DNA from: Lingula anatina
Taxonomy: Eukaryota; Brachiopoda; Lingulata; Lingulida; Lingulidae
Reading direction: 5' to 3'
Assembly: GCF_001039355.2 (NCBI RefSeq)
Contig: NW_019775566.1
Location: 166,007-230,006, forward strand
Length of the DNA stretch: 64,000 bases
This document shows, in pieces, positions 46,701 through 58,304 of this stretch. The notes beneath the pieces were generated by a model that saw nothing but the letters and a program-made list of their open reading frames with translations, did not search any database and had not been told where the DNA came from. Within the stretch, counting starts at the first letter, position 1. Each line of letters opens with the position of its first letter. The position numbers and the translations under genes are program-made.

Positions 46701-49582
46701 ATGGTTAATAATGCAATTCTAGCTTGTCAATTGACAGGTACCATTATTTGTAGATATGAAAATTTAGGTCTGATCACATTTTAAAAGATGAAATAGCCCC
46801 ACTTATTACAGGCACTTGCATGTGGTGTTTAAGTTCTAGTTGTAAATTGTTAAAATGTCCTCACTGCATTCATTTTTTAACTTAAAACTATCCAAAAACA
46901 TAGTTCATAGCAGTTTAACACATTAATGTTAAGGCATTAAAATAAGCACTGCTTAATTTTACAGGCAAACTTACTTGTTGCTCTGGTATATCTGTACAGA
47001 ACTGTTCAGGTCTGAGAGTTCTTCCTTCAGTAACTGGAGGTTGGAATTGACAAAACTCAGTTCCAGAGCCACCGTCTCCTTCAGCTTTTTGTTGCCAGTC
47101 GCTCTGTAAAACAAGGAGTGACATTTATTGAGCAACAATGTTCATTAGCTTGGTAGTTGGATCTTAAATAAATATTATCAAACACAAGCTGAAAATCTTT
47201 ATACTATTACTAGTAGCTTGCGGCCAACCTGGACGCAGTCCTTCATCAGACTGGTGTGAGATGTTGTTACTTACTGACCGCTAAGTGGTATAGTGGCCAG
47301 GATCCTCTTACAAAGAAGTAACTTTTATTGTATGAAATCACTGTATGACATGTATGTAGAATATAACTTGACTGTGACAAAAAAAGACAAAAATGCAATT
47401 CACTGCCATGCTCAGAATATGCTCTTTTTTAAACCCTGAAGTTAATAAATATTCAACAGGTTCAACATCTAAACCTTTCCAGGTTGGTAGTAAATTAAAC
47501 ACAAAAGCTTAATTTTATATTCTGCATATTTCATAATATAGTTTGTACCATAATGTTAACAAAGAAATCAGCAATGATTGCTAGCATAAATAGTTACACC
47601 AAAATAGAGTATTGTTTAAAAAGGTTGCAATTCTTTTAATTCAGGAAGTGTTAGTCACTAACATGCCAGTAAACACCTCTACAAGGAAGTTTGTTTTCAT
47701 TCTTTTTTTTTTCTTTTTGGCCATTTATCTATCTCAAACAATGCGTAAAATTGCAAAGACTTGGATATGAAAAGGGTATCCCCCTTGGTGACCTACGACA
47801 AAAAAGATGCAAATGTTTCTGGAATGTATTCTCTTCTCCTTTATTGAATGAAATTTGTAGCTTCACAGTTCCAGACACTCACTAAAATGTTGCATGATCA
47901 TGTTAGTGCGTATATCCTTAGAACTAGTAGAATATCATTAACTACTGCCAATATACTAAGCCTGCAATATTGCCCCAGAATTTAGACTTCAAATGAATAT
48001 ATCATCAATAATCCACTCTCCCTGTCATCTTTAGGCACTTAACTAACTCCTCTGAGCTCATAAAGGACATCATGATATATGCATGTATATATCAGTTGGG
48101 TACAGAATCAATAAAACTTGATTAGAATAGATTTGAAGGACACTTGCTAGTTATTAAAGAATAAGACAGAAAAGATATTGATATTCTGCATCCAGTAATA
48201 AGGGTTCCAACTCTTTGGCTGTATTCCCAGAGCTTTTAGATCGATCTATCCCCGCGGGGAGTCTCACTAGATTACTATCAGATAATCCGGCTTAAATGTC
48301 CGTCCCGCCTACTACAAGCTGTAAGGGGGTAATTAACTTTCGTGTCCGCTCGGCTGATAGCTATTTAGCGTGAACCCCCAGGGAGTTAGGTCGATCTAAA
48401 GTAGATCGATGTAATCTCTGGAAATGGGGTCTAAGACAGAAAGGATATTGATATCCTGCATCCAGTAATAAGGGTTCCAACTCTTTATGTTTGCTTTTTC
48501 ATAAAACCTTATAATTCTGACTAGATTCACTATATTCTTTGTTCCCAGCTGTTAATTTACTGGTGAAAAACCACTCATTCTGAGAATAGCATTTGTTAAG
48601 TTGTCAAACCTGGATAACTCTTGTATTGATATTAATTCTGCAATCAGCTTCGAATTCTCAGAATGTTTAATTGGTGATATATGATATACTTATGATTTAT
48701 TAATAGGGCATGTGCAGGGTTCTTCCCCAGGGGTACCAGTAAATATTCCAGCCTAGATATCCTGCATCAAAAAATATCAAAAAACTGAAAACTACACGGA
48801 GAGGTTTGACACCTCATATATTTTTGACACAAGAGTGTTGGCCATCCTGTTCAAATCAAAACATCTAACTCTTTTTCTTCAATATAGGAGCTGTGGTAAT
48901 ATGCATGACGAAATTATCCAATTAAACAGGACAAGTCTTGATATGTACAGGTTATTACTTGTTAGGAGTCTGTCTACAATCAAGTTCAAGTCAACACTGT
49001 GCAGGCACTACTGAACACCACAATATTTAAATGCATCATGCTGTCTCATGTTTTTGGTATATTGTTTTCACCAAATTTTCTCATGAAAGTGCAAAGGACA
49101 AAAGAATATAAAGGCCATTTGGAAATTTTAATAGTGTGCAAACTATTAAAAATATTTGTTTTCTAACACAATTCTTAGGACATAAGATACGGTATTGCAA
49201 ACACTGCATAAACACTGACAGAAACACAAATTGTTGCAAATACTTTTCAAATAAACTCTTAATTTGCTTTAAGTAAATTGGACGAGGGTATTCTATATAC
49301 CAACCTCTATACAAGGCACAGATAACAGCTCCAGTAACAAATTCTAAATATAACTGAAATGGCACATAAATTTGAGGACAACTGGATACAGTATCTGGAA
49401 AGTGTTTTAGATTATGTTTACCACATTTGGTAGTAGCTATCCCATTTGTAATCCAATAAATTTTTCGCATGGGCTCCAATTAGATATGACATATCTGATA
49501 TTGTGTTTCCCTTTCAAGCTGTGCCAAGTTAAACTGCCAATAGTATACTGACAATGTGCTCTTGCACTCCCCCCCCCCCCCC

Positions 49583-49617
<35 letters not shown>

Positions 49618-50661
49618 CACTCCCCTCCCCCTCTTCCAAAGCAGGATATATCCACCAGGCAATACACTTGAACTGTACTACATGGTCACAAGGGCCAGTC
49701 ATGTTCCAATAACCAGACAACATGACACCTGGACATGACAAATGAAGTTGTCACCAGGGACCGCAGCTTCAGACTGGACACTGACGAATGGCCATTTTGT
49801 TGGTCATTAATAAAATTCACTGCATAGTCAAATGAGACAAGAGAATGGGCAGTGGCAGCATTCTTACCTCTTAATGACACATATTAATACTCAAGTTCAA
49901 GTGTTGGAAAATAAATTTTTCCATAATACTAAATTGTGATCTTAGGAGTCATCTGTAGTACCTTTTTCTATGCAAATTTATAGTTTACTGTCAATCTGGC
50001 ACCGTTGATGCAACATCACAGTAACTACTGTGACAACACTGACAGTGCTATGGATGGACTGCCATGCGTTGCGTGACAGACTTCATAGCACCAGCCATTT
50101 GCAACTGATTTTTAAGTCCTTTCACACCTCGCTGGTGATAATGGAGATCTGATGGAATTTATTTTGTCGGTGTCAAGACAGGGCATCAGATGAAGAAAAT
50201 GTGGCAACGTGAGAGATGTACAAAACTGAGCTACTGGCAGAACTATATTTGTGAAAAATATACAATATTTTTCTGATCTCATAAAATTCCCCGAGTTTAC
50301 ATTTACATCAACATAGTATTTACTTGCTGGTTTCTGGATAGAGACATTTTTGAGGACCAGTGCTCTCATACAATAAAGAAGAGTAAAATTAAAACATGTT
50401 TTCTCTCATGTTGTGAACTCTCGCTTAGTTGTTGGGACAACTAAGCAGGTGAAAAGGTCCACTTCTTAAAAAAAATGCACCCCCCCCTGAAATTGCTGGT
50501 AACAGGCTTGCATATCCTATATCACAAACCAGGGCTTTTCTAAGGACTGGGGGGACAGGCCGTCCAAAATTACCACCTATAATTTCCTACAAAATTTCAG
50601 GGAGTTCAAGCATGCCGAAAGCCATCATATTTCCAAAAATCCATAAGCCGTCCAGCCGTCT

Positions 50662-50742
<81 letters not shown>

Positions 50743-51121
50743 CTGCCCAGTGATAGTGATGCTGGCAGTTGTCCAAATGACGGCTGGGCGGTTCGCTGGG
50801 TAAACCCTAGCCATAAACTCAATTTTGAGAACGAGGGAACAGACTGACAATAGCCACATGCATGAGATATGGAAGGCTGAAGCAAGCTCTGGGGTACTGT
50901 AATTATCATATCCTATTGCAGGTCTCAGGAGACAGTATAAAACTAGAGAATGTTAGTCAAATGACACGTATATCATGTACAAACTGTACTTTGAATAGTC
51001 TGTTTCATAATGCATGTGTTGTAGAAAACTGCAGATGATGTAACGACTGGACTGTGAGAAACTTTTAAACTGCACTAAATTGACCTTATTAAAAATCAAA
51101 CATCATAGCAGTAAATAAAAT

Positions 51122-51169
<48 letters not shown>

Positions 51170-51469
51170 TGAAACTGTAACAAAAGAAAGATTTAAAAAT
51201 ACTTGAGGATATATAACAGACCAAAGGTAAATTATAAAACCCATTCCCCCAACAATTAAGAATGAGCATTACAAAATGAAGTAGTACTACATTATTATAA
51301 GGTGTAATGCCTTCTCAAGGTGTAGAACTCTTTCTACACGCAAAGCAGCATTAAGTGGCTCTAGTGTACTGCTTGATGGATTGAGACATGTTTTACAGGT
51401 GATTACAAAATACCTGTGGTAAAAGTGGAAAAAACTAATGGCGCTGCTATTTGTTCCCTTAGATACTGT

Positions 51470-51505
<36 letters not shown>

Positions 51506-53928
51506 GGAGGCTTATTGCACTTCAAAATCCGCGTCGCATCCCATTCTGATTATTTCCCATTACTCCATAGCAGTTTTCACTCCACTCTATCAGTATACCC
51601 CTTGGGCAATTTTATTCAAGGATTACTCACATTACTGCTTAATAGATCCCGATACCATTCCAAAAAGAGGACAATTGAAGAGCATGGAGAGATGTGTTTA
51701 AGCAAATGAAAATCAGGCCTTACCTGTACAAATTCTCAGCTCCCGCCCTCATCCGCAGCTCCTTGTTGATTTGGTCATTCAGTTTGGACCTCCGCGACTG
51801 GAGCTTTCCACGGGCCGTCTGGAGCAGAGGGTCTGAACCCTGAAATTTAGTAAGACGTTTGCTGATTAATTTTTTTGTTGCAACAGCCATCGTTCAGTTC
51901 AGCAGTCTATGCTTGTCCTGTAGTATGAAGATGACACACGAAGCAGTCACAGAGGTTTCTAGAACAATGTCTCGTTTTGTTCAATACAGTAGCTGGATGA
52001 AAATGTGGTTTGTAACCCAAGATAGGCCAATGTCACTGAATCGCGATCAAGAACTGGGAAGTGAGAAAAAATATGCTAGTAGTCTTAATGTATGCAGTTG
52101 TCACTTGTGCAATGTAAATAAAGCAACCGCGTAATTCTGGGTTCTGTCTGAAAATAATACAGTTATTTTGCAGCCACAAAGAGAAAAATTGAATCCAAAT
52201 TGTTTCTGATATGTCAACCGTCAAATATCATCAACATTTCACGGTTCAATGGAGAAAGCAAGCCAATGCGTCCATGTTGGCCTTGACGATTTTGTGCTGC
52301 CTTGCCAAAGAATATGTGCTATTCTATTTCTGTGCTTCCTGACAAGAGAACAGTTACAGGGATAGGATTCTAACATGTGTCTGCCAGGCAGCTCTGCTTT
52401 CACCGTTTCTGCGTTCAATGATCCTCCAGTTCCCAATTTCTGCAATCAGGCAATGCACAGGGCAAATGTTCTCATTTCTAATAACCGGAGCCAAGTTTCC
52501 TGAATGCCAAAACCCTCAGTAATGTTACACAATTTATAGATCCAAAGCATTCAATTTTTTTTACAAATCCTACACTGAAATCCCAAAAGATCACTGTCAT
52601 GCCAAAAAAGAGGCTCTTAGACCAATTCTTTATATTCGCTGTCTTCACAAAAGAAAATAAAAGATTCACTGTAAAGGCGTCCTCAGCTGATTGAAAGTAA
52701 TAAAAAGAAAATGGTCACTTAATCCATAAAACATGGACATGCACCATAAAAAATCTTCAAATAAACTTCCCCTCTTGTCTCTGTGTAAAGACCTCCTAGA
52801 AACTAAGACATCCAGTTAAATTCCACATCAGTAGCAGTCGCTATAGAGTGAAACACACAGGGTGCAAAGTGAAAGTCCACACCCGAGGTTGATGGGAAAT
52901 CTTTACAATATCTTAAGACATAAGCTAATATCACGTCATCGTGGCAGAATGTGTCACAGGCGATGTCACCCAGAACAGGTCTGTAATTCACCGAGATGCC
53001 TGAGGAGGGTACAAAAGGGAGAGCACACCTCCTTCAACAGAGGTGGGAAAAGTCAAAAGTCTCATAATTTATTGGAAATTCGGTCAAGAATAGGTGCAAT
53101 GTTATTACCAGTCGTGAGATGCTATTTGATGATAACAACCCAATTTAGCATGGACATAAGAGTAAAATATGATCTTACATATGAAGACTATACAGAGGGA
53201 ACACATGACCCCTCACCATTAAGCTAACTATGCCAAGTTACACTATTTTAGCATGACTAATAGACCTTCCCTGAGGACAAAAAAGAGGGAATGACACAGT
53301 GCACAGTCTAAATTTGCAGTGGTGCTGATGATGATGACGAAGGGACTGTTTGCGTGATTTTGCACCTGAAACATCCCCTCTTCCGAAATTCCTCTAACGC
53401 CATAATTTTCTATGCCTTTGAAAAAAACAACATCTATCTTTTATCAAAAGGGATAGTTTTAAGCCCATCTCAAAAAATCTTTTAATTTACAAAAATAAAA
53501 AAAGTGCTGCATTTTAATTTTTTGGAGAAAGAATTTATTAGTATAACAAACTTTAAGTAAATCTTCAAAAATTATTACATGACCCCATTTCATCTATCCA
53601 TTAATCAAAATACTAATGGCCTGCCCCTGGCGGTATATATGTGGTACAGGCAAGTCATAAAGGTGTGGCTGCCACACTATCCCCACAGCTAGGATAACAC
53701 AAAAGAAACCACTACGTACCCCAAATATGCCCACTGATTATGACTCAAGTCAAGCCCAGACATATATCAAAAATGAGAAAATGACTATGGATAATCACCA
53801 AAAAATTGCTTATGGATCAAATCCTTTTTTCTTCCTTCAAAAATCTATGCCGATCCCTCACTACTACCGGTAGATGGGATGAGAATTATCTGAATCCTTA
53901 AACACCCCCCCAAACACACACACACACG

Positions 53929-53999
<71 letters not shown>

Positions 54000-56900
54000 C
54001 AAACGGTAGTATCTCCACCTCAGCAAAATTTGATTACTACAGCATATATTAAATCATGCCTAAAAGCCTGTTACAAGATTCTATAAAAAGAACACAGGCC
54101 TGAACAACCATGGAATCTGAGCACTGGATACACATAGATTACATTTCCATAGCAAGGACATTCCAATAGTGTCTTGTGATCTGATGAAAAACTTGATCCT
54201 GCTTGCCTTATAGCTGACAAAATAAAATGCATTATTCAAATGCATATCGTGTGACATTTCACCAAAGAATATACTTGAGTACTTATCAAAGAAAAAATAA
54301 ATCAACAATGGTGGGCATAAAATTGATTTGAACTCGTAAGCTTCAGGAATGTAAAGTAGTGAAATGTAAATACTGACATACCAGTCTTAGACACAGACTT
54401 AGACTGCATTCCCATAACCTTATCGTACAAGAAAGATCGATCCATCTTGGACTAAGGCACAGTCAGTGTAATCAGCTTAATTGTTTGGCACACCCCCTCG
54501 CAAAGCAACATGAAGAACATCACGGACCAGAAAGTTTTTCCAACTTTACTCAATAGCTTTAAGTTACAAGGGGGAAGATGTCACATTTAAACTGCTTAAT
54601 GTTAATTCAATTTAGCAAGAATCCCCGAGGAGATAGATCGATCCAGCTAGTAAGCTAGGGTAATGGGAACAGTCCCTAACATCCCATTTTAAATGCAGGC
54701 ATACAGCAGTAAAAGTAATCCCAATTATTCTGTTTGCAAGAATGTGAAAACATTTACCAAGCACTCTATTATGAGCACACTCCAGTGCATTATAAGCAAA
54801 TATTTAAAACTTGATTCTGTTACATTCGACATCAAGTAAGGGGAAGGGGTGTATGTGAAAAAAAAACACCATTTTGTTCCAAAAAAGCCACACTCTGAAT
54901 CAAAATTTGATATAGGTTTTTGCTATTTCAAAAATTGAATCTACAAAGGTGGTAAAAGTCCACTTTTCAGAGAAAAAAAATCTTCCAAAATAGCTGGCCA
55001 CAGGTCTTCATAAGACTGGCCTATTCAGAACAAGTGGCACACTTTTTCTAAAAAAAAAAAAAAAAAACATGCCACCAGACAAGTACAGAGGATTGGATTA
55101 CATTTCACCTCTGATTGTATTCTCCCCCCCTCCCTTCCTTAATGTCAAAACATTTATCCCCTATGACTTTTTGTCAGAGAATGGTGGCCATTAACTCATT
55201 TTCATCAACAAGATGGGGGCAGCACTAAGGGCTGGTTGTGAAATGTTGGTGCATTAAATTATTACCTTAACATATGTTTATCAGCTGAGGTCATTTAAAT
55301 TCAGAGTTGAAGCCGGGCTTAAAATCCAGACTGAAACGTATCTATGACGAAGTCTATGAATATATAAATACAATGCTCAAAGTTCACTATTAACACATAT
55401 ACCGCTTATATAACATAACCTATATGCACATATTATTGCCATGGGATGAAAATACAATCCTCAAAGTTCACAATAAACATATATGCTGCTTTTACAACAT
55501 CACCTATATGCACATATATGTTATTGCCATGGGACTTAAATACAATCCTCAAAGTTCACTATTAACACATATGCTGCTTTTATAACATCACCTATATGCA
55601 CATATTATTGCTATGGGATGTAAAGTGAATGCTTCTGAATAACCTTAAGCCCCTAGATGTTTATCAGTCTAAAATACACAGAAAGAAGGGGAAAAAAGAA
55701 TAACATTATGAACTGACTTTTAATGACCTTCAACCTGACCTTAAATGAACAGAATGGGTATAGTATAGCATTCAACTTTGCTTAAAAAAAGTTATCAACA
55801 AAAACACCACAATCTGTGTCATCCAGACAGCGTCAGGAGCTTGATTATGGGGTTTAGAGCTGTGCGGTGACATTGTTGACATTTGTGGTTGATGTAGTTG
55901 AGAGATAGCTTAGATACACTTGACGGATAATGCAGATTGCATTTTTTATTAGGTACCAGTGGTCTTCAAGTGCCTGGATAAGTAAACTGGAACTTTCCCT
56001 CGTCTAATTTTAGAGTTTTCTTTACAATACTGCAGCATGAAAAATGATAATAATAACAAAACTGGCTCTAAAAATAATATTCATTTTAAATTTCATATTC
56101 CAACAAAATAAGCAGCTACGAGATGTACTTTGGAGTGAACTAGTTTCCTTTAGTAATCACATATATACCATTAACATACAATTAGACACCCATCATATCT
56201 ATAAATCATAGGCCACATTCATAACAGCCAACTAACTAATCCCCAGATCAAATATGGCCAACCCACTTGAATGCTTGCTGTATAATCCCCGTGGGGAATC
56301 TATTCAGTGTCTTTTTAGGCAAGCTTTTTAGTGGGGTTGCCATATTTGATCCGCAGGCTAGTTAGTCCGTTGTTCTGAATGCGACCATACATTATAATTT
56401 ATGTAATAATAATAATAAAAATAACTGTATTATATTACATGCAGGTTATCTTATCCATAATCAACTAAATAAAACACAGATGAGGCATCAGTTCACCATA
56501 ACTCAAAAGTTGTACCGTGATCACCATTGTCAACTAGTAGTCAAATGCCCAAAGGTTAGTACAAGCTTTAATCAGTTACTAATCCAATACCATATAAACA
56601 AAAGATAATATGACCATTGGATAACAGATCAGAAATGTCAATAAAATATTAACTGTCATTATCATAGTAAAGCAAGGTTTAAGTTGTCTGGAAATGATGA
56701 CAATAAAACACCTTATTTAAATTACATTCAGTATTGCTCGGATGTATTGGTTAACTATTTTCACCAATTAATTAATTTTTATGAAAATTTGAAAGATGTA
56801 TAAAGGATGAAATAGGTGAAAATATACCTCGAGTCATGTTAACATGTGCATGTTCCATTAGTTATTGATTTGGTAGAGAAAATTGCTTGATAGCAAAAAA

Positions 56901-57929
56901 ACATACAGGCATTTGTACAGAGCAAAAAGAAAATTTTAATGATAAATTATATGTCATTTGAAATCCATTTGAGCAATACTGAAATCATCATATTTAAAAT
57001 TATTGAATAATATTAAATTTTGTCCTGAATTAAACCAAATTAGTATTCCAAGCAATGATACTCACCTTTCTCACCTGTTACAAAACAAACAAAATCAAAT
57101 ACATTTTTTAAAAAAATCGCGTCACATGTTATTACACAACTCACAGATTACACAAAAATAGAATCGATACCGCCTGGTGATTAATTAGTTTTAATCCCCA
57201 TATTTACGTCATAAACAGTACCTTTATCTTTTTAGGGCATGACTTTCACTGGCTACCATTCAATACCGACAGAAGTTAAACACAAATTAAATATGTTTTG
57301 AATAACACAAAAGTGTAAGTTTATATACACACCCTTAAGAAAAAAAACTATGCCTTTTTTCTTCTTTTTTTTTTTCTTTTTTTTTTTTTTGTTAAAGTGA
57401 AAAGATGAGATATAACAAAAATAAATAAATAACGTATGTTCAGAATCCACATCACAAACATTAAAATTCACCCAGGTATTGTTGGAGGAAGTCGTGTGCC
57501 ACTGGCACCAGGAGACATACTTAATTTGCAGTGTATACCGGTTGTTAACACTACAGAAATGAACTGGTGGACCATAAGTCAAAGTCTCTTGTTCACCACA
57601 CATGTGAATATACGGTGTTAATTATGAACTTCACGTCCCAATCTCGCCTCAGTCAACTTGCAGGCGCACACTGTTGTACAGGGGGATTAATTTGATTCCA
57701 GATATTTTAGTAACCTCTTAGATTGCCCCACTATGCATAGAAAAATATTGGGTTTGAAACGAAAAGGGCATGTCGACCTAAAAACGCGTAATTTTTTTCA
57801 ATCAGTGTTGATATTGGAAAAGTCAAATTAAGAATAATCGTGGAACTGAAATGTTTAAGTTCAAACCACATCATCACGACGATGTGTAGCATAGCTTACC
57901 TTTCTTTTGATGTCTGCTACTCCGTTCAT
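34708..57929 (-). CDS. RHPN: Rhophilin (HR1-BRO1-PDZ Rho effector)
   Basis: Eighteen exons (minus): 57929-57900, 57074-57066, 51839-51724, 47103-46975, 43609-43537, 42986-42909, 40138-40014, 39683-39575, 39113-38964, 38652-38557, 38292-38136, 37740-37627, 37269-37149, 36770-36694, 36300-36224, 35939-35790, 35517-35310, 34877-34708. Joined: 662 aa (human RHPN1/2 about 670-686). Domains: HR1 coiled coil (about 14-94: [38 protein letters not shown]), which binds Rho-GTP in the family; BRO1 (about 100-480: [51 protein letters not shown]); PDZ (about 500-582: [33 protein letters not shown]); then a Ser/Lys-rich tail. In mammals it is a cytosolic scaffold linking Rho to actin (known). Exon 2 is a 9-nt microexon. 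Introns 2-4 total about 13 kb of repeats. It is divergent from RAB5IF. Confidence 0.95.
39259..39322 (-). repeat. 64-bp relic shared with 17228-17291
   Basis: See 17228. Here the open minus-strand frame continues through 39250-39462 and includes a proline/alanine-rich stretch and the ambiguous base at 39360. It lies in a rhophilin intron. GC content (39330-39440) is visibly higher than the surroundings, suggesting an inserted fragment. Confidence 0.6.
40680..41144. mobile_element. Outer PIF/Harbinger-like MITE, interrupted
   Basis: The element runs 40683-41141 and is flanked by TTA at 40680-40682 and 41142-41144. Ends: GGGACCATTCAGAATAGGGG and, inverted, GGCCTTATTCAGAATAGAGG. Without the insertion at 40836-41116 it would be about 175 bp, the usual size of the 16237 and 56211 relatives. 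It lies in a rhophilin intron. Confidence 0.87.
40833..41119. mobile_element. Inner palindromic MITE nested in the 40683 element
   Basis: Element 40836-41116 (281 bp) is an almost perfect palindrome. Ends GATCGCATTCACAACGAG and the exact complement; TTA at 40833-40835 and 41117-41119. The centre is ctctcacacgcctcccc ... ggggaggcgtgtgagag. The high arm identity implies a recent insertion. Confidence 0.9.
43610..46974. other. Rhophilin intron 4, mostly unannotated
   Basis: No coding exon is seen. It contains a degraded MITE end near 44000-44060 (aaggcccattcttaact ... gaagtgggtcatatttt), the minisatellite at 44740, and AT-rich unique-looking sequence. Nothing else could be supported. Confidence 0.5.
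44740..45122. repeat. Minisatellite, about 7-8 copies of a 50-bp unit
   Basis: The unit is roughly aatacaggttactccaggg followed by taccatgcacanattccaca and ctgnagtat. Repeats of the aatacagg core start near 44791, 44842, 44891, 44993, 45042 and 45092. Units vary by substitutions and small indels (49-54 bp). Confidence 0.9.
48162..48486. mobile_element. MITE bounded by a 55-bp direct repeat
   Basis: The element is 48217-48431 (215 bp), ATTCCCAGAG family, with ends GGCTGTATTCCCAGAGC and, inverted, GACCCCATTTCCAGAGATT. It is flanked by 48162-48216 and 48432-48486, which are 53/55 identical (taagacagaaa ... ggttccaactcttt) and abut the element exactly. Confidence 0.88.
49569..49615. repeat. Poly-C then poly-A tract
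   Basis: About 15 C followed by about 32 A. A homopolymer pair in a rhophilin intron; the open frames across it are artefacts. Confidence 0.9.
50530..50808. mobile_element. hAT-like short element containing a TA expansion
   Basis: It begins CAGGGCTTTTCTAAGGACTG and ends ...GGGTAAACCCT. It shares most of its length with 63176-63386, including aatttcctacaaaatttcag and ataagc-gtccagccgtctt. Between them it carries a TA dinucleotide run (about 50668-50740) where the other copy has only a short AT stretch. Confidence 0.75.
50668..50740. repeat. TA dinucleotide microsatellite
   Basis: About 36 TA units inside the 50530 element. Confidence 0.95.
51123..51168. repeat. AAT trinucleotide microsatellite
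   Basis: About 15 units of aat/taa in rhophilin intron 3. Confidence 0.95.
51474..51502. repeat. GA dinucleotide microsatellite
   Basis: About 14 GA units, roughly 220 bp from the rhophilin HR1 exon. Confidence 0.95.
53915..53998. repeat. CA dinucleotide microsatellite
   Basis: About 40 CA units with two CG interruptions near the left end. Confidence 0.95.
54397..54675. mobile_element. Diverged MITE, CATTCCCATA family
   Basis: Ends GACTGCATTCCCATAACC (from 54400, after TTA) and, inverted, GGACTGTTCCCATTACC. Inner gatcgatcc copies pair with each other. It is related to 13126. The right flank (CTAA) is not a clean TTA. Confidence 0.7.
55368..55622. repeat. Tandem repeat, 3 copies of about 83-89 bp
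   Basis: Units start at aatacaatnctcaaagttca near 55368, 55451 and 55540. Each ends with cacatattattgccatggga. The middle unit lacks a few bases. Confidence 0.9.
56208..56389. mobile_element. MITE, ATTCAGAATAG-related family
   Basis: Element 56211-56386: GGCCACATTCATAACAGCC and, inverted, GGTCGCATTCAGAACAACGG. Inner gatcaaatatggccaaccca and the inverse gttgccatatttgatcc. ATA lies on both sides. Same family as 14618 and 16237. Confidence 0.78.
57066..57074 (-). other. Nine-nucleotide rhophilin microexon
   Basis: GTGAGAAAG (Val-Arg-Lys) is preceded by a pyrimidine-rich acceptor ending TTTTGTAACAG and followed by the donor GTGAGTATC. Inserting it gives KVRKGSDPLL, close to human FRKGCNPL. Skipping it also keeps the frame, so alternative inclusion is possible. 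Confidence 0.8.
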
Positions 57930-58304
57930 GATTTGTTTCTGTGATACGCTAACTACTACGTGGTTAAAATGTCTGGTTTCATGATTAAATGTCAACCGTT
58001 TGAGTCACCACTTCCACACCTGACTGGCCGATATCAGCACCAGTTACACCCTTGAGACGGGCTTGACAGAAATCGTGGCTGTGATTGGTGGGTTTATTTT
58101 GGTACAACACAAATTGTGTAACTTCACTGATACCCCGAAAATAAGTTTTGGTTTCATAACCATATTTCAGGTTCATTGTTAATTAAGCAGCCCGATCAAA
58201 ATTGACATTATCAAAAATTAAATTAAAAACCCTGCATTTGATTTGCTGCAGGGCAGTATCACTTGACCTACTTATTGGAAGACACGCTTTTCCGTGCTAT
58301 AAAA
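57930..58304. promoter_or_regulatory. Bidirectional rhophilin/RAB5IF promoter region
   Basis: These 375 bp lie between divergent start codons. No TATA box in a convincing position is seen. Both 5' UTRs must lie here or in unseen upstream exons. Confidence 0.6.

Larger units (their letters stand above)
47104..51723. other. Rhophilin intron 3, repeat-rich
   Basis: No coding exon is seen. It holds the MITE with 55-bp flanking repeats (48162-48486), a C/A homopolymer tract (49569-49615), the hAT-like element at 50530 with its TA expansion, an AAT microsatellite and a GA microsatellite. Confidence 0.55.
51840..57065. other. Rhophilin intron 2, repeat-rich
   Basis: No coding exon is supported. 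It contains a CA microsatellite (53915-53998), MITEs at 54400 and 56211, a relative of the 9789 element near 54945-55010, and the tandem repeat at 55368. The plus-strand frame at 52862-53227 has no recognisable domain. Confidence 0.5.

Noticed and set aside
50587-50909. Frames with many Ile-Tyr repeats
   Set aside because: They are translations of the TA microsatellite inside a transposon copy.
52862-53227. 121-aa plus-strand open frame in rhophilin intron 2
   Set aside because: No recognisable domain, antisense to an intron, no splice or promoter context; a chance frame is more likely.
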